A stretch of DNA of 33,207 nt, taken from Bacilli bacterium (GTDB taxonomy: Bacteria > Bacillota_I > Bacilli_A > RF39 > UBA660). The translations under genes were made by a program, and so were the position numbers. A model generated the notes under the pieces. The model saw nothing but the letters and a program-made list of their open reading frames with translations, was not told the origin of the DNA and searched no databases. This document shows positions 15,534-23,437 of this stretch, piece by piece. The stretch spans positions 1 through 33,207 of the forward strand of contig JAFSEX010000029.1 of NCBI GenBank assembly GCA_017435465.1, written 5' to 3'. Within the stretch, counting starts at the first letter, position 1. Every line of letters starts with the position of its first letter.

Positions 15534-15561
15534 AGTATATAATATTCCCCCCCCGAGTCAA
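15534..15561 (-). promoter_or_regulatory. Promoter with poly-G(8) spacer before the TasA-like/LRR gene
   Basis: Minus strand: -35 TTGACT (15556-15561), then C plus eight G (15547-15554) and AATATTA, then -10 TATACT (15534-15539). The spacer is 16 bases, so one added G would give the optimal 17. The run is the only long G/C homopolymer in the window. The -35 also overlaps the T-run of the preceding gene's terminator. Confidence 0.75.
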
Positions 15562-15607
15562 GAAAAAGTTTTCAACAGGTGTCAATTTGACACTTCTATT
15601 GAAAACT
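15562..15607 (-). terminator. Terminator of the TtcA-like gene
   Basis: GTTTTCAA...TTGAAAAC (15568-15575 with 15599-15606) plus an inner GTGTCAA/TTGACAC stem form a long hairpin followed by TTTTTCTT on the minus strand. Confidence 0.85.
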
Positions 15608-15608
15608 A

Positions 15609-16442
15609 TTATTTTTTCTTTTCATCATAATCATCCAAAAAATTATATTTTATTTTACCGTCGTGATATCCAATTATAGTACTAAGATTTATGTTTTCTA
15701 CACTTCTAAATATATTAATATCTACATTTGGATTAATTTTTCTATATTTATTAATTAATTCTTTTATTTCTTTACGTTTTGATTTATTCTCATCTATGTT
15801 AATTTCTTCAGTGAATTTACAAGCACAATTAATAAATACTAACTCATTACTTTTTGTCCAACTAAGTATATCTTTCTCTTTGATATAATACATTGGTCTA
15901 ATAAGTTCCATACCCTCAAAATTGTCACTATGTAATTTTGGCATCATTGTTTTAACTTCTGCACCATATAAAATACTCATTAAAATAGTTTCAATAACAT
16001 CATCAAAATGATGTCCTAGAGCTATTTTATTACATCCTAATTCTTTTGCTTTGTTATATAAAAATCCCCTACGCATTCTTGCGCATAAATAACATGGTGA
16101 AGTCCCTCCAAAATTATCTACTACGTTAAATATATCAGAAGAAAAAACTTTAATTGGAATATTTAAAATTTGAGCGTTTTCTTCAATCTTTTTAGCATTC
16201 TCTTCATTATATCCAGGATTCATAACTAAAAATTCTAAGTCAAAATTAATTTTTCCGTGTTTTTTTAATTCTTGAAAGCACTTTGCCATAAGCATGGAAT
16301 CTTTTCCACCTGATATACATACAGCAATCTTGTCACCATCATTAACAAGTTTATATTCTTTAATTGCTTTAACAAATCTAGCCCATATTTCTTTTCTATA
16401 TTTTTTGATAATACTTCTTTCTATTTCTTCATATTTTTCCAT
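15609..16442 (-). CDS. TtcA-like tRNA 2-thiolation / PP-loop ATPase
   Basis: A 277-residue PP-loop ATPase of the TtcA/TilS-like group; TtcA adds sulfur to cytidine 32 of tRNAs using an iron-sulfur cluster. The nucleotide loop SGGKDS is at 44-49. The TtcA-type cysteine pair PCYLC gives C117 and C120, followed by ARMRRGFLY; GHHFDDVIET at 143-152 is also typical. A third cluster ligand could be C206 or C208 in INCACKF. The family contains several thiolation enzymes, so the exact base is not certain. It is preceded by an unknown 114-residue gene about 18 bases upstream and is likely co-transcribed with it. Confidence 0.85.
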   Translation of the reverse strand: MEKYEEIERSIIKKYRKEIWARFVKAIKEYKLVNDGDKIAVCISGGKDSMLMAKCFQELKKHGKINFDLEFLVMNPGYNEENAKKIEENAQILNIPIKVFSSDIFNVVDNFGGTSPCYLCARMRRGFLYNKAKELGCNKIALGHHFDDVIETILMSILYGAEVKTMMPKLHSDNFEGMELIRPMYYIKEKDILSWTKSNELVFINCACKFTEEINIDENKSKRKEIKELINKYRKINPNVDINIFRSVENINLSTIIGYHDGKIKYNFLDDYDEKKK

Positions 16443-16460
16443 AATTCCAATACTTTCAAT

Positions 16461-16805
16461 TTATAATTTTTTTATATATAATTTATTCATATTATGACTA
16501 TCTTTTGGTTCATTTACAATTAAATATTTTTTATTATCTTCACCTTGAATTAGAGTGATAATTTTATCTTCAACTATTTCCATATTACATTTTGTTTCAT
16601 CCATTACATATCCATAAATAATCTTGCTATCTTGAATTATATCTTTTTGGTATAATTCAATTAATGATTCTAATGGTTTAACATTATATTCAATATTATT
16701 TTCTGTTTCAATTGATACTAAATTATTAAAATATAAATCATTTTCCTTAAATAAATCATTTTCAATTATTGTACTTAGTGGTAATACATTAATTATTTTT
16801 TCCAT
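16461..16805 (-). CDS. Unknown small acidic protein
   Basis: A 114-residue protein I do not recognise, starting MEKIINVLPLSTIIENDLF. It is acidic, without signal peptide or membrane helix, and has one cysteine (TKCNMEIVED). The start at 16805 was chosen because GAAAGGAAC lies just upstream; an earlier in-frame start at 16847 has no such site. It is followed closely by the TtcA-like gene, so a shared transcript is likely. Confidence 0.7.
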   Translation of the reverse strand: MEKIINVLPLSTIIENDLFKENDLYFNNLVSIETENNIEYNVKPLESLIELYQKDIIQDSKIIYGYVMDETKCNMEIVEDKIITLIQGEDNKKYLIVNEPKDSHNMNKLYIKKL

Positions 16806-16872
16806 TTTAAATGTTCCTTTCGTTTTTTGAACTATTATATCATACATTTTAATAATTTAAAAATAATATTTT

Positions 16873-17223
16873 TTACATTTTATTTTTTATCCATTTTATT
16901 ATTATTTTTACTATATAATCAATTTGTTCACTAGATAAATCTCCACAAGGCTCTATATTGTGCCATTTATATAAACATGTTCGACAACAAGTTGCAGTTG
17001 CATGTTGTGCGATAAAAACTGGATGTCCTTTCATTGGGGTTTGTCTTCCATCATTAGGTATATTGGCTGGTGCTAGTCTTTTATTTATAAAGTCGTAGGC
17101 ATGATTTTTAATTATATCTATTCCTTTTTCTTTAATATATTTTTTTTCTTTAATTCCTAAATTAAAATTATTTCTAAATTTTGATTTCGATAACTTAATT
17201 AGTGTTAAATCAATATTATTCAT
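16873..17223 (-). CDS. DUF4186 family protein
   Basis: A 116-residue protein of the DUF4186 family, with no known function. The signature GHPVFIAQHATATCCRTCLY followed by KWH gives H74, C79, C80, C83 and H88, a probable metal-binding cluster. Upstream, APANIPNDGRQTPMKG is also conserved in the family. It overlaps the preceding membrane-anchored gene by 8 bases, which suggests co-translation. Length is normal for the family, with no membrane segment. Confidence 0.85.
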   Translation of the reverse strand: MNNIDLTLIKLSKSKFRNNFNLGIKEKKYIKEKGIDIIKNHAYDFINKRLAPANIPNDGRQTPMKGHPVFIAQHATATCCRTCLYKWHNIEPCGDLSSEQIDYIVKIIIKWIKNKM

Positions 17224-17797
17224 AATGTCTTCTAATTACAAATTCTTTATAATTGTTATTTGTATCTGAATCAAAATAACGAATAGATATTCCTATATTT
17301 TTATTTAAGTCTTTTGCTTCTTTTGAAATTTCAATAGCTTCATTGATTAATTTTTCAGTTTTTTCATCAGAAAGTTTATTTATATTGGAGTTTATTAATA
17401 TTTTTAAATAAATCTTTGCTTTTCCTTCATTTATAGTATCTTTTGGATAATATATGCCTAAATCATAAGTGATTTCTTTAGTTTGATTACCAGTATATTC
17501 AATAGGTTTTATATATAAACTTATATCTTCATATATTGTATAGTGATAAATATTGTTTTGAATTACATAATCATCTATATTTATTGGGGTATTCATACCA
17601 TTATCTAAAATTTTAGTATTGTATTTTTCAAGCGTTGTTTGAACGGTTTCTTTTTTTAGATAAATTGGACCGGTTTGTATTACTTTTTGTTCTTGCTTCT
17701 TTTTATTTAATAAATAATTTATTTCTAAAAAGATACCAAATAATGAAATGATTAAAATCAAACTAATTGTTAATATTTTCTTTACCTTTTTATTCAT
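17216..17797 (-). CDS. Unknown membrane-anchored protein
   Basis: A 193-residue protein with one N-terminal hydrophobic segment (residues 7-30, ILTISLILIISLFGIFLEIN) after a lysine-rich start, so it is probably anchored with the rest outside. The outer part is beta-rich by composition (ITYDLGIYYPKD, AKIYLKILINS) and ends FVIRRHYE. I recognise no family. It overlaps the DUF4186 gene by 8 bases and follows the MazG-like gene by 13 bases, in one likely operon. Confidence 0.65.
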   Translation of the reverse strand: MNKKVKKILTISLILIISLFGIFLEINYLLNKKKQEQKVIQTGPIYLKKETVQTTLEKYNTKILDNGMNTPINIDDYVIQNNIYHYTIYEDISLYIKPIEYTGNQTKEITYDLGIYYPKDTINEGKAKIYLKILINSNINKLSDEKTEKLINEAIEISKEAKDLNKNIGISIRYFDSDTNNNYKEFVIRRHYE

Positions 17798-17810
17798 TTC
17801 TACTCCCTAC

Positions 17811-18119
17811 CTATAATTCCTTTTCTAAAAATATTCTTTTATTAAATGCTCCTCTTTTTAGTACTTTTTGTTGTCTTATATTATTAAATTCTGTTTCAGA
17901 TACATTTTTATATTTTAAAATTGCTAGTAATACTTCTTCAATATCAGTAAGTTCTTCAACATTTTCATCACTAAGATATTCATTTACTTCTTCTAAAAGT
18001 TTTTTATTTAATTCTTTAATATATTCTTCATCACTTAAAATTCTAGTTATTGGTTTTGCATTATTTTTAATCATAATCTCTGGAATATTGTCTCGTACCA
18101 ATTTGTTATATTCTTTCAT
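17811..18119 (-). CDS. MazG/HisE-like NTP pyrophosphohydrolase
   Basis: A 102-residue protein resembling the phosphoribosyl-ATP pyrophosphohydrolase/MazG-like group, which removes pyrophosphate from nucleoside triphosphates, often non-standard ones. The start MKEYNKLVRDNIPEIM is typical of the stand-alone house-cleaning form. The metal-binding helix pattern is KKLLEEVNEYLSD followed by EELTDIEEVLLAILKY, with E-x-x-E and D/E positions. No his genes are nearby, so a role in histidine synthesis is unlikely. The start at 18119 has GAGTGAGAT directly upstream. Confidence 0.8.
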   Translation of the reverse strand: MKEYNKLVRDNIPEIMIKNNAKPITRILSDEEYIKELNKKLLEEVNEYLSDENVEELTDIEEVLLAILKYKNVSETEFNNIRQQKVLKRGAFNKRIFLEKEL

Positions 18120-18200
18120 ATATCTCACTCTTTCCAACTCTTTTATACATTAATATTTTATCACGTATATTTTGGTATTGCAATTATAATATATTGATTT

Positions 18201-18236
18201 AAAAAAATAAAACTCGAACCTAGTTGTTCGAGTTTA
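18201..18236 (-). terminator. Terminator of tRNA-Met
   Basis: AAACTCGAAC / GTTCGAGTTT (18210-18219 with 18226-18235) with a T-rich tail on the minus strand. Confidence 0.88.
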
Positions 18237-18245
18237 AAATCAATA

Positions 18246-18322
18246 TGGTAGCGATGGAGGGACTTGAACCCCCGACCCTTTGGGTATGAACCAAATGCTC
18301 TAGCCAGCTGAGCTACGTCGCC
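18246..18322 (-). tRNA. tRNA-Met (CAT), elongator type
   Basis: Full cloverleaf of 77 bases with encoded CCA (18246-18248). The anticodon loop is TTCATAC within TTTGG/CCAAA, giving anticodon CAT. The T-arm is GGGGG TTCAAGT CCCTC and the D-arm GCTC AGCTGGCTA GAGC. The overall sequence closely follows the elongator tRNA-Met of Bacillus, and the 5' end is G, not the C of initiators. The acceptor stem has a C6-A67 mismatch. A CAT anticodon could in principle be tRNA-Ile2; the body sequence favours Met. Confidence 0.95.
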
Positions 18323-18340
18323 ATAAAAGTAAGCAAATAT

Positions 18341-18369
18341 ATAATATCAAACTTACTTATTTTTTTCAA
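18341..18369 (-). promoter_or_regulatory. tRNA-Met promoter
   Basis: Minus strand: -35 TTGAAA (18364-18369), 17-base spacer, -10 TATTAT (18341-18346), about 18 bases before the mature 5' end of the tRNA. A weak AAGTAAG/CTTACTT inverted repeat spans the spacer and the tRNA leader. Confidence 0.65.
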
Positions 18370-18378
18370 GCATTTTTA

Positions 18379-19218
18379 TTAATTTTTTTGAAATTCATAA
18401 CATTTTACTACATTTACTAATAGATTAGTTACTGTCATTGGTCCAACACCACCTGGTACAGGTGTGATTTTTGCCACTTTATTTACTACATCATCAAAGT
18501 TAACATCACCACATATATGATCATCTAATCTGTTTATTCCAACGTCAATTATAATTGAATTTTCTTTAACCATATCCTTATTAATTAGATTAGGATGACC
18601 AACCGCACAAATAATTATATCTGCATTTTTTGTGTATTCACTTAAATTTTTGGTTTTCGAATGACATATACTTACGCTTGCATTTTCTTTTAATAGAAGT
18701 GAAATTAAAGGTTTTCCAACTAAATTGCTTCTTCCTATTATTACTACATTTTTGCTTTCTAAAGACGTATTAGAAAATTTTAATAGATCTATAACTCCAG
18801 CTGCAGTACATGGAATTATTGATACTTCACTATTATTTAATTTTCCAATATTTGTTGTTGTAAGTCCGTCAACATCTTTTTTATAATCAATTATATTTAA
18901 AATTTTATTGGTATTTATATGATTAGGTAATGGTAATTGTACTAAAATACCAGTAACTTCTTCATCGTTATTAAGTTCATTAATTTTATCAATTAATACT
19001 TCTTCGCTTACATCATCTCTAAAAGTTATTTCTAAAAAATCTATTCCTACTTCTGTGCAAGCTTTTCCTTTGGAATTAACATATATTTTACTTGCTTCAT
19101 CGTTTCCTACTCTAATTACTACTAATTTTAAGTTTTTATCTATTTCTTTTATTCTTTCTTTTAAATTTTGACGAATTATTTTACTACATTCTTTTCCGTT
19201 TATAATTTTTTCATTCAT
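18379..19218 (-). CDS. folD: Bifunctional methylenetetrahydrofolate dehydrogenase/cyclohydrolase
   Basis: FolD interconverts 5,10-methylene- and 10-formyl-tetrahydrofolate, supplying one-carbon units. It has 279 residues, the usual length. The catalytic Y46-x-x-x-K50 occurs in SKIYVNSKGKACTEVGI. Other blocks are GILVQLPLPNHI, DVDGLTTTNIGKL, VIIGRSNLVGKPL (NADP binding) and PVPGGVGPMT near the end. It follows glyA by 11 bases; the two enzymes work in sequence on the same folate pool, and the glyA promoter probably drives both. Confidence 0.97.
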   Translation of the reverse strand: MNEKIINGKECSKIIRQNLKERIKEIDKNLKLVVIRVGNDEASKIYVNSKGKACTEVGIDFLEITFRDDVSEEVLIDKINELNNDEEVTGILVQLPLPNHINTNKILNIIDYKKDVDGLTTTNIGKLNNSEVSIIPCTAAGVIDLLKFSNTSLESKNVVIIGRSNLVGKPLISLLLKENASVSICHSKTKNLSEYTKNADIIICAVGHPNLINKDMVKENSIIIDVGINRLDDHICGDVNFDDVVNKVAKITPVPGGVGPMTVTNLLVNVVKCYEFQKN

Positions 19219-19229
19219 TTAATCACTTC

Positions 19230-20447
19230 CTAATAAGGTAATGGATATTTACTTGTAAGTTCTATAACTTTAGACTTAACTTTTTGAATATTTTCTTCAT
19301 CATGATTTGTTAATACATCATCAATTAATTCTGCAATTAATTCAAAATCTTTTTCTTTTAATCCTCTAGTAGTCATAGCTGCACTACCAAGTCGGAGTCC
19401 AGATGTTACTTTAGGACTTAAACTTTCATTTGGAATTGTATTTTTATTGCAAGTAATATTTACACTTTCTAATATATCTTGTGCTTCTAATCCAGTTATA
19501 TTATATGAAGTTTTAACATCTAATAATATTAAATGATTATCAGTTCCATTTGTAACTACTTTTTTTCCTAATGATATAAATTTATTTGACATAGCTTTAG
19601 CATTTTTAATAACATTATTTGCATATTCTTTAAAACTATCGTCTAATGCCTCACCAAAACATACACCTTTTGCGGCAATTACATGCATTAAAGGTCCACC
19701 TTGTAGTCCAGGGAATATAGTTTTATTAATTTTTTTAATTATTTCTTCATTATTAGTTAAGATTATTCCACCTCTTGGACCTCTTAATGTTTTATGGGTT
19801 GTAGATGTTACTACATCTGCAACCTCACATGGATTTGGATGATAACCACCAGCTACTAATCCAGCTATATGTGCCATGTCTACCATTAAATAGGCCCCCA
19901 CTTTATCAGCTATTTTTCTAAATTTTTCAAAATCTATAATTCTTGAATATGCAGTTGCGCCTGCAATAATCATTTTTGGCATACATTCTAGTGCAATTTT
20001 TTCAACTTCATCGTAATTAATTTCTTCAGTTATAGGATCAACTCCATAGCTAACAATATTATATTCTTTTCCAGAAAAATTAGCTTTTAAACCGTGAGTT
20101 AAATGACCACCATCATTTAAACTCATTCCCATAACTGTATCACCAATATTTAATAGTGCCTTATATACAGCCATATTCGCACTACTTCCTGAATGTGGTT
20201 GCACATTAGCATATTTTACATTAAACAATTTTGTAACTCTATAAATTGTTTCATCTTCCACTTCATCAATATGTTTACAGCCACCATAATATCTATTTTT
20301 TGAATATCCTTCAGCATACTTATTTGTAAGTATAGATCCTTGTGCTTTTAAAACATTTGGACTTACAAAATTTTCAGAAGCAATTAATTCAATATGTTCA
20401 TTCTGTCTTTGTTTTTCACTTTCTATAAATTCAAAAATTTTATCCAT
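19230..20447 (-). CDS. glyA: Serine hydroxymethyltransferase
   Basis: PLP enzyme converting serine and tetrahydrofolate to glycine and methylene-tetrahydrofolate. It has 405 residues, typical of bacterial GlyA. The PLP-lysine is K219 in [15 protein letters not shown]. Other conserved parts are [45 protein letters not shown] and [13 protein letters not shown]. It is the first gene of the glyA-folD unit, with a near-perfect promoter and an AAGGAGGG ribosome site. Confidence 0.98.
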   Translation of the reverse strand: MDKIFEFIESEKQRQNEHIELIASENFVSPNVLKAQGSILTNKYAEGYSKNRYYGGCKHIDEVEDETIYRVTKLFNVKYANVQPHSGSSANMAVYKALLNIGDTVMGMSLNDGGHLTHGLKANFSGKEYNIVSYGVDPITEEINYDEVEKIALECMPKMIIAGATAYSRIIDFEKFRKIADKVGAYLMVDMAHIAGLVAGGYHPNPCEVADVVTSTTHKTLRGPRGGIILTNNEEIIKKINKTIFPGLQGGPLMHVIAAKGVCFGEALDDSFKEYANNVIKNAKAMSNKFISLGKKVVTNGTDNHLILLDVKTSYNITGLEAQDILESVNITCNKNTIPNESLSPKVTSGLRLGSAAMTTRGLKEKDFELIAELIDDVLTNHDEENIQKVKSKVIELTSKYPLPY

Positions 20448-20482
20448 AAATGATATCCCTCCTTAAATTCATTACTAAAATA

Positions 20483-20511
20483 ATTATACGAACAATTGTA
20501 TTGTTTGTCAA
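20483..20511 (-). promoter_or_regulatory. Consensus promoter of glyA-folD
   Basis: Minus strand: perfect -35 TTGACA (20506-20511), 17-base spacer, perfect -10 TATAAT (20483-20488). The spacer contains AACAATACAATTGTTCG; its ACAATTGT centre is a palindrome that could bind a regulator. Confidence 0.85.
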
Positions 20512-20527
20512 TTGTTTTTATTATTTT

Positions 20528-20560
20528 AAATTAAAGAGTGAACATATTTGTTCACTCTTT
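20528..20560 (-). terminator. Terminator of lepB
   Basis: AAAGAGTGAACA / TGTTCACTCTTT (20533-20544 with 20549-20560), a 12-base stem beginning at the lepB stop, with T/A-rich sequence after it. Confidence 0.8.
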
Positions 20561-21068
20561 AATTTATAAATCCAAATTTATCAAAAGGAATTATTACAAA
20601 ATTTGCTTTTCCTTCAATTTGGTCTTTTTTTATTAAACCAATACTTCTACTATCAGAAGAATTTATTCTATTATCACCTACTACAAAATACATATCTTTT
20701 GGAATAACATCATATCCGGTTTCAGATACAGAATAATCTAATGTTTCACCGTTTTTTTTGAAATCTTCTTTTACATGTTCACCATTAACATATAAATTTC
20801 CATCTTTATATTCTATTTTTTCTCCAGGTAATCCAATTACTCTTTTAATTAATGGTTTGTTAGAATAATCTACTACTACAATATCAAATCTTTCAATATC
20901 AGAAAATGTATATTTAATTTTATTAAGTAACATTAATTCGCCATCTTCTAAATTAGGATTCATACTTGTTCCTACTACTTGAATTGGGCTAATTATGAAA
21001 TATCTTAATATTACTACTATAAGTATAACAATTATATATGGTAATACTTCTTTAACAAATGTTTTCAT
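20559..21068 (-). CDS. lepB: Signal peptidase I
   Basis: Membrane-bound serine protease that removes signal peptides from exported proteins. The 169 residues fit the short Gram-positive form. One N-terminal anchor helix (about 9-27) is followed by the catalytic S35 in VGTSMNPNLEDGE and K75 in PLIKRVIGLPGEKIEY. The last box GDNRINSSDSRSIG is present at about 132-145. It follows rplS as in many Firmicutes; a hairpin between them may lower its expression. It is a general type I enzyme; the TasA-like protein in this window may need a separate SipW-type enzyme. Confidence 0.96.
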   Translation of the reverse strand: MKTFVKEVLPYIIVILIVVILRYFIISPIQVVGTSMNPNLEDGELMLLNKIKYTFSDIERFDIVVVDYSNKPLIKRVIGLPGEKIEYKDGNLYVNGEHVKEDFKKNGETLDYSVSETGYDVIPKDMYFVVGDNRINSSDSRSIGLIKKDQIEGKANFVIIPFDKFGFIN

Positions 21069-21090
21069 TATACATCATCTCCTAAATCAC

Positions 21091-21124
21091 AAAATAAGGC
21101 AAAAGTTTTTTGCCTTATTTTATT
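21091..21124 (-). terminator. Terminator between rplS and lepB
   Basis: AATAAGGCAAAA / TTTTGCCTTATT (21093-21104 with 21108-21119) followed by TTGTGATTT. The T-run after it is short, so it may be leaky and allow lepB expression from the rplS promoter. Confidence 0.7.
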
Positions 21125-21125
21125 A

Positions 21126-21464
21126 CTAATTTCTTTCTTTAATTTTAAATTGCCCGATAATTTCTCTTGCATAATGCAATTTAGCACGTCTTACTTTACC
21201 TTTTCTTACAACTGTAATTTTATCAATCTTTGGTGAGTGCATTGGGAAAATTCTTTCAACACCAATACCAGCAGATTTTTTTCTTACAGTGAAAGTTTCA
21301 CTAATTCCTCCACCTTTTCTAGAGATAACAACACCTTCGAATGCTTGGATTCTTTCTTTGTTTCCTTCTTTGATTTTAACATCAACACGAACAGTGTCAC
21401 CTACTCTAAATTCAGGAATATTAGGATTTAGTTGTTTGTTAGTAATTTTATCAACTAAATTCAC
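21126..21464 (-). CDS. rplS: 50S ribosomal protein L19
   Basis: Ribosomal protein at the 30S-50S interface. It has 112 residues, the normal length. Diagnostic blocks are [60 protein letters not shown] and [13 protein letters not shown]. The start is GTG at 21464 with a GGAGTGA ribosome site. Its usual neighbour trmD is upstream, but an unknown gene and a broken metallopeptidase gene lie between. An L19-type leader and its own promoter precede it. Confidence 0.98.
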   Translation of the reverse strand: MNLVDKITNKQLNPNIPEFRVGDTVRVDVKIKEGNKERIQAFEGVVISRKGGGISETFTVRKKSAGIGVERIFPMHSPKIDKITVVRKGKVRRAKLHYAREIIGQFKIKERN

Positions 21465-21465
21465 G

Positions 21466-21537
21466 TTTCAGTCACTCCTTTTCTAATAAAATGATCATGA
21501 TTTTAAGGGCATCAGCGGATCACTTCTTTTTTAACAA
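21466..21537 (-). ncRNA. L19-type ribosomal protein leader
   Basis: The untranslated leader of rplS is about 70 bases and contains GAAGTGATCCGCTGATGCCC and an ATGATCAT palindrome before the ribosome site. Position and size match the L19 leader of low-GC Gram-positives, thought to be the site of L19 autoregulation. I identify it mainly by context. Confidence 0.5.
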
Positions 21538-21542
21538 TATGA

Positions 21543-21571
21543 ATTTTAACACAAATTTATTAAAAAGACAA
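21543..21571 (-). promoter_or_regulatory. rplS promoter
   Basis: Minus strand: -35 TTGTCT (21566-21571), 17-base spacer, -10 TAAAAT (21543-21548). It lies across the end of the broken metallopeptidase gene, so rplS no longer depends on the trmD operon. Confidence 0.65.
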
Positions 21572-22320
21572 GTTTTTTTTAATATCTTGTATCATTTTTA
21601 TTTCATCATTATAATTAAATTTCCGATAATATATAAATCTATAGATTGGGTTTTTGTTTTCAACATTTAAATACTTTTCATATTTTTCCATGGCACTAAT
21701 ATAAATTGGTGAAAATTTTGTATTATGTTTATTTATAATTTCATTATCAATATCATATATTTGTTTCTTTGAAAACGCATAACTCATCAATAAATCACTA
21801 TCAACTACATCAAATAACGAACTTGTAAATTCAACTTCTTTAGAATGCATAATAGGTGCGAAAGGGATATTATATTTTTCACAAATCTCACGTGTTTTAA
21901 TTTCTGTTATTCCTTCACCAATAATTCCCCACGATATCCTATTAAATGCATTACTTCATGTGGTAATACATCCAAATAATAATCATTTTAGTTTTTCCCA
22001 CCAACAATCATATAATTAAAATAATCTAAATAATCCTTAGAATTATCACTATTATCTAACATTTTAACATTTGGATTACTATTATATTCTTTATCACTTT
22101 TAAAATATGCATCAATCATTTTTTGAGTATCTTTGCCAAGATAAATTTTTCTTTTTTCAAAATTACACCATGCACCAATTCCGTCTGTATACTCTATTAT
22201 ATTATCAAAATTTTTTGAATCATTAAAAAATTCTTTAGTAGATACATCTACATATTCATCCATTTCTTTAAGAAATATTTTTATTAATAATATTAATTTA
22301 GTTTTTAAATCCATAATCAT
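21560..22320 (-). pseudogene. Broken zinc metallopeptidase (gluzincin-like) gene
   Basis: Three pieces line up as one former gene of about 250 codons. The first (21988-22320) starts MIMDLKTKLILL and ends at an in-frame TAA at 21988. The same frame continues with NDYYLDVLPHEVMHLIGYRG, which carries the zinc motif HEVMH (HExxH). The frame is then lost within a run of four G. The next frame gives IIGEGITEIKTREICEKY and runs to 21560; GEGITE would supply the downstream glutamate of a gluzincin. One missing G (five to four) restores the join. No signal peptide or long hydrophobic stretch suggests export. Two lesions make a decayed gene more likely than a sequencing slip. The start overlaps the previous stop as ATGA. 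Confidence 0.75.
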
Positions 22321-22769
22321 CTACTTTTTCCTTGATATTCATTACTATAACTTTTTTCTTCTTCTATTTGATATATTCTTCTTTTAATTTCTTTTCCCAT
22401 TAAATTTAAACGTTTAAGTAATTTTTCTGTTTGTTCTTCTCTCATGAAATTAGCGTATTTCTTTTTAATAATTGATTTAAATAATTCTACTTGATTTAAT
22501 ACACCAATCATTCTTCCAGTATCATCATCATCTGAGGATGCAATTTCACCAACCATCATTAATATTTTTTTATATTGTTTATCAATTTTTTTATTTAATA
22601 TTTTTTCTATAAGTGTAGGTGACATAAAAACAACTTTTGTTACATCAATTGAGTCACTTTTCTTTAACTTATTTTTAGGTTTTACATCAAATCCTTTATT
22701 TTTTTCGTACTCAATATATGTAATTTCCTTATTTTGCATATTTTTATTTATTATGTAACCCTTACTCAT
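22317..22769 (-). CDS. Unknown helical, highly charged protein
   Basis: A 150-residue protein that I do not recognise. It begins MSKGYIINKNMQNKEITYIE. From about residue 55 to the end it is strongly helical and charged (EKILNKKIDKQYKKILMMVG, EEQTEKLLKRLNLMGKEIKR). The start at 22769 follows a GGAGGG ribosome site two bases after the trmD stop region; an earlier in-frame start at 22835 would overlap trmD and is unlikely. It ends in an ATGA overlap with the broken metallopeptidase, so the two were probably a functional pair inserted between trmD and rplS. Confidence 0.7.
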   Translation of the reverse strand: MSKGYIINKNMQNKEITYIEYEKNKGFDVKPKNKLKKSDSIDVTKVVFMSPTLIEKILNKKIDKQYKKILMMVGEIASSDDDDTGRMIGVLNQVELFKSIIKKKYANFMREEQTEKLLKRLNLMGKEIKRRIYQIEEEKSYSNEYQGKSR

Positions 22770-22771
22770 AG

Positions 22772-23437
22772 TTATCCCTCCATTAAATCTGGTCTTTTTT
22801 CTTTTGTTTTTTTTATTCTTTGTTCCATTCTCCATTTTTCAATATTTTCATGGTGTCCACTAAGTAATACATCTGGAACTTCCATTCCATTATATACTCT
22901 AGGTTTTGTATATGTTGGATAATCTAATAAATTATCGTTAAATGAATCATTTAAATGTGATTCAGTATTTATCACACCATCTATTAATCTTACAATAGAA
23001 TCAGTTACAATCATACTAGGTAATTCTCCACCTGTTAAAACATAATCTCCAATACTAAGTTCTAAATCTACTAGACTTAATATTCTCTCATCAAATCCTT
23101 CATAATGTCCACATATTATAATAATGTGTTTATGTATTGATAATTCATAAGCTTTTTTTTGAGAATAAGTTTCACCTTGTGGTGTCATCATAATCACTAA
23201 AGTATCCTCTTTTCTTAAGGCTTCAACAGCTTTAAAAATCGGATCACACATTAATACCATACCACTTCCACCACCATAAGGTGTATCATCAACTTGTTTA
23301 TGATTATAACTTGAATAATCTCTTATATTATGAATATTAATGTTTACTAATTCTTTTTCAATCGCACGTTTTATTATCGATTCAGATAAAAAATTATCAA
23401 ACATATTAGGTAATATTGTAAGTATATCTATTATCAT
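22772..23437 (-). CDS. trmD: tRNA (guanine-N1)-methyltransferase
   Basis: Methylates G37 next to the anticodon of several tRNAs, which prevents frameshifting. It has 221 residues, slightly shorter than E. coli TrmD but normal for Bacilli. SPOUT-knot motifs are DILTILPNMFDNFLSESI, DDTPYGGGSGMVL, IIICGHYEGFDERIL and IGDYVLTGGELPSM. GMEVPDVLLSGHHENIEKWR is the conserved C-terminal block. It overlaps the rimM stop as ATGA, the usual order. Confidence 0.97.
   Translation of the reverse strand: MIIDILTILPNMFDNFLSESIIKRAIEKELVNINIHNIRDYSSYNHKQVDDTPYGGGSGMVLMCDPIFKAVEALRKEDTLVIMMTPQGETYSQKKAYELSIHKHIIIICGHYEGFDERILSLVDLELSIGDYVLTGGELPSMIVTDSIVRLIDGVINTESHLNDSFNDNLLDYPTYTKPRVYNGMEVPDVLLSGHHENIEKWRMEQRIKKTKEKRPDLMEG

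Noticed and set aside
15547-15554. The eight-C run as a simple sequencing artefact
   Set aside because: It cannot be excluded, but it lies exactly between well-formed -35 and -10 elements at a workable spacing, so I kept it as a finding with a read-level check.
5731-23437. A mollicute-type code with TGA as tryptophan
   Set aside because: TGA terminates cdd, rimM, yqzL, the YuiD-like and vanZ-like genes at the expected lengths, several in ATGA/TTGA overlaps, and tryptophans are encoded by TGG.
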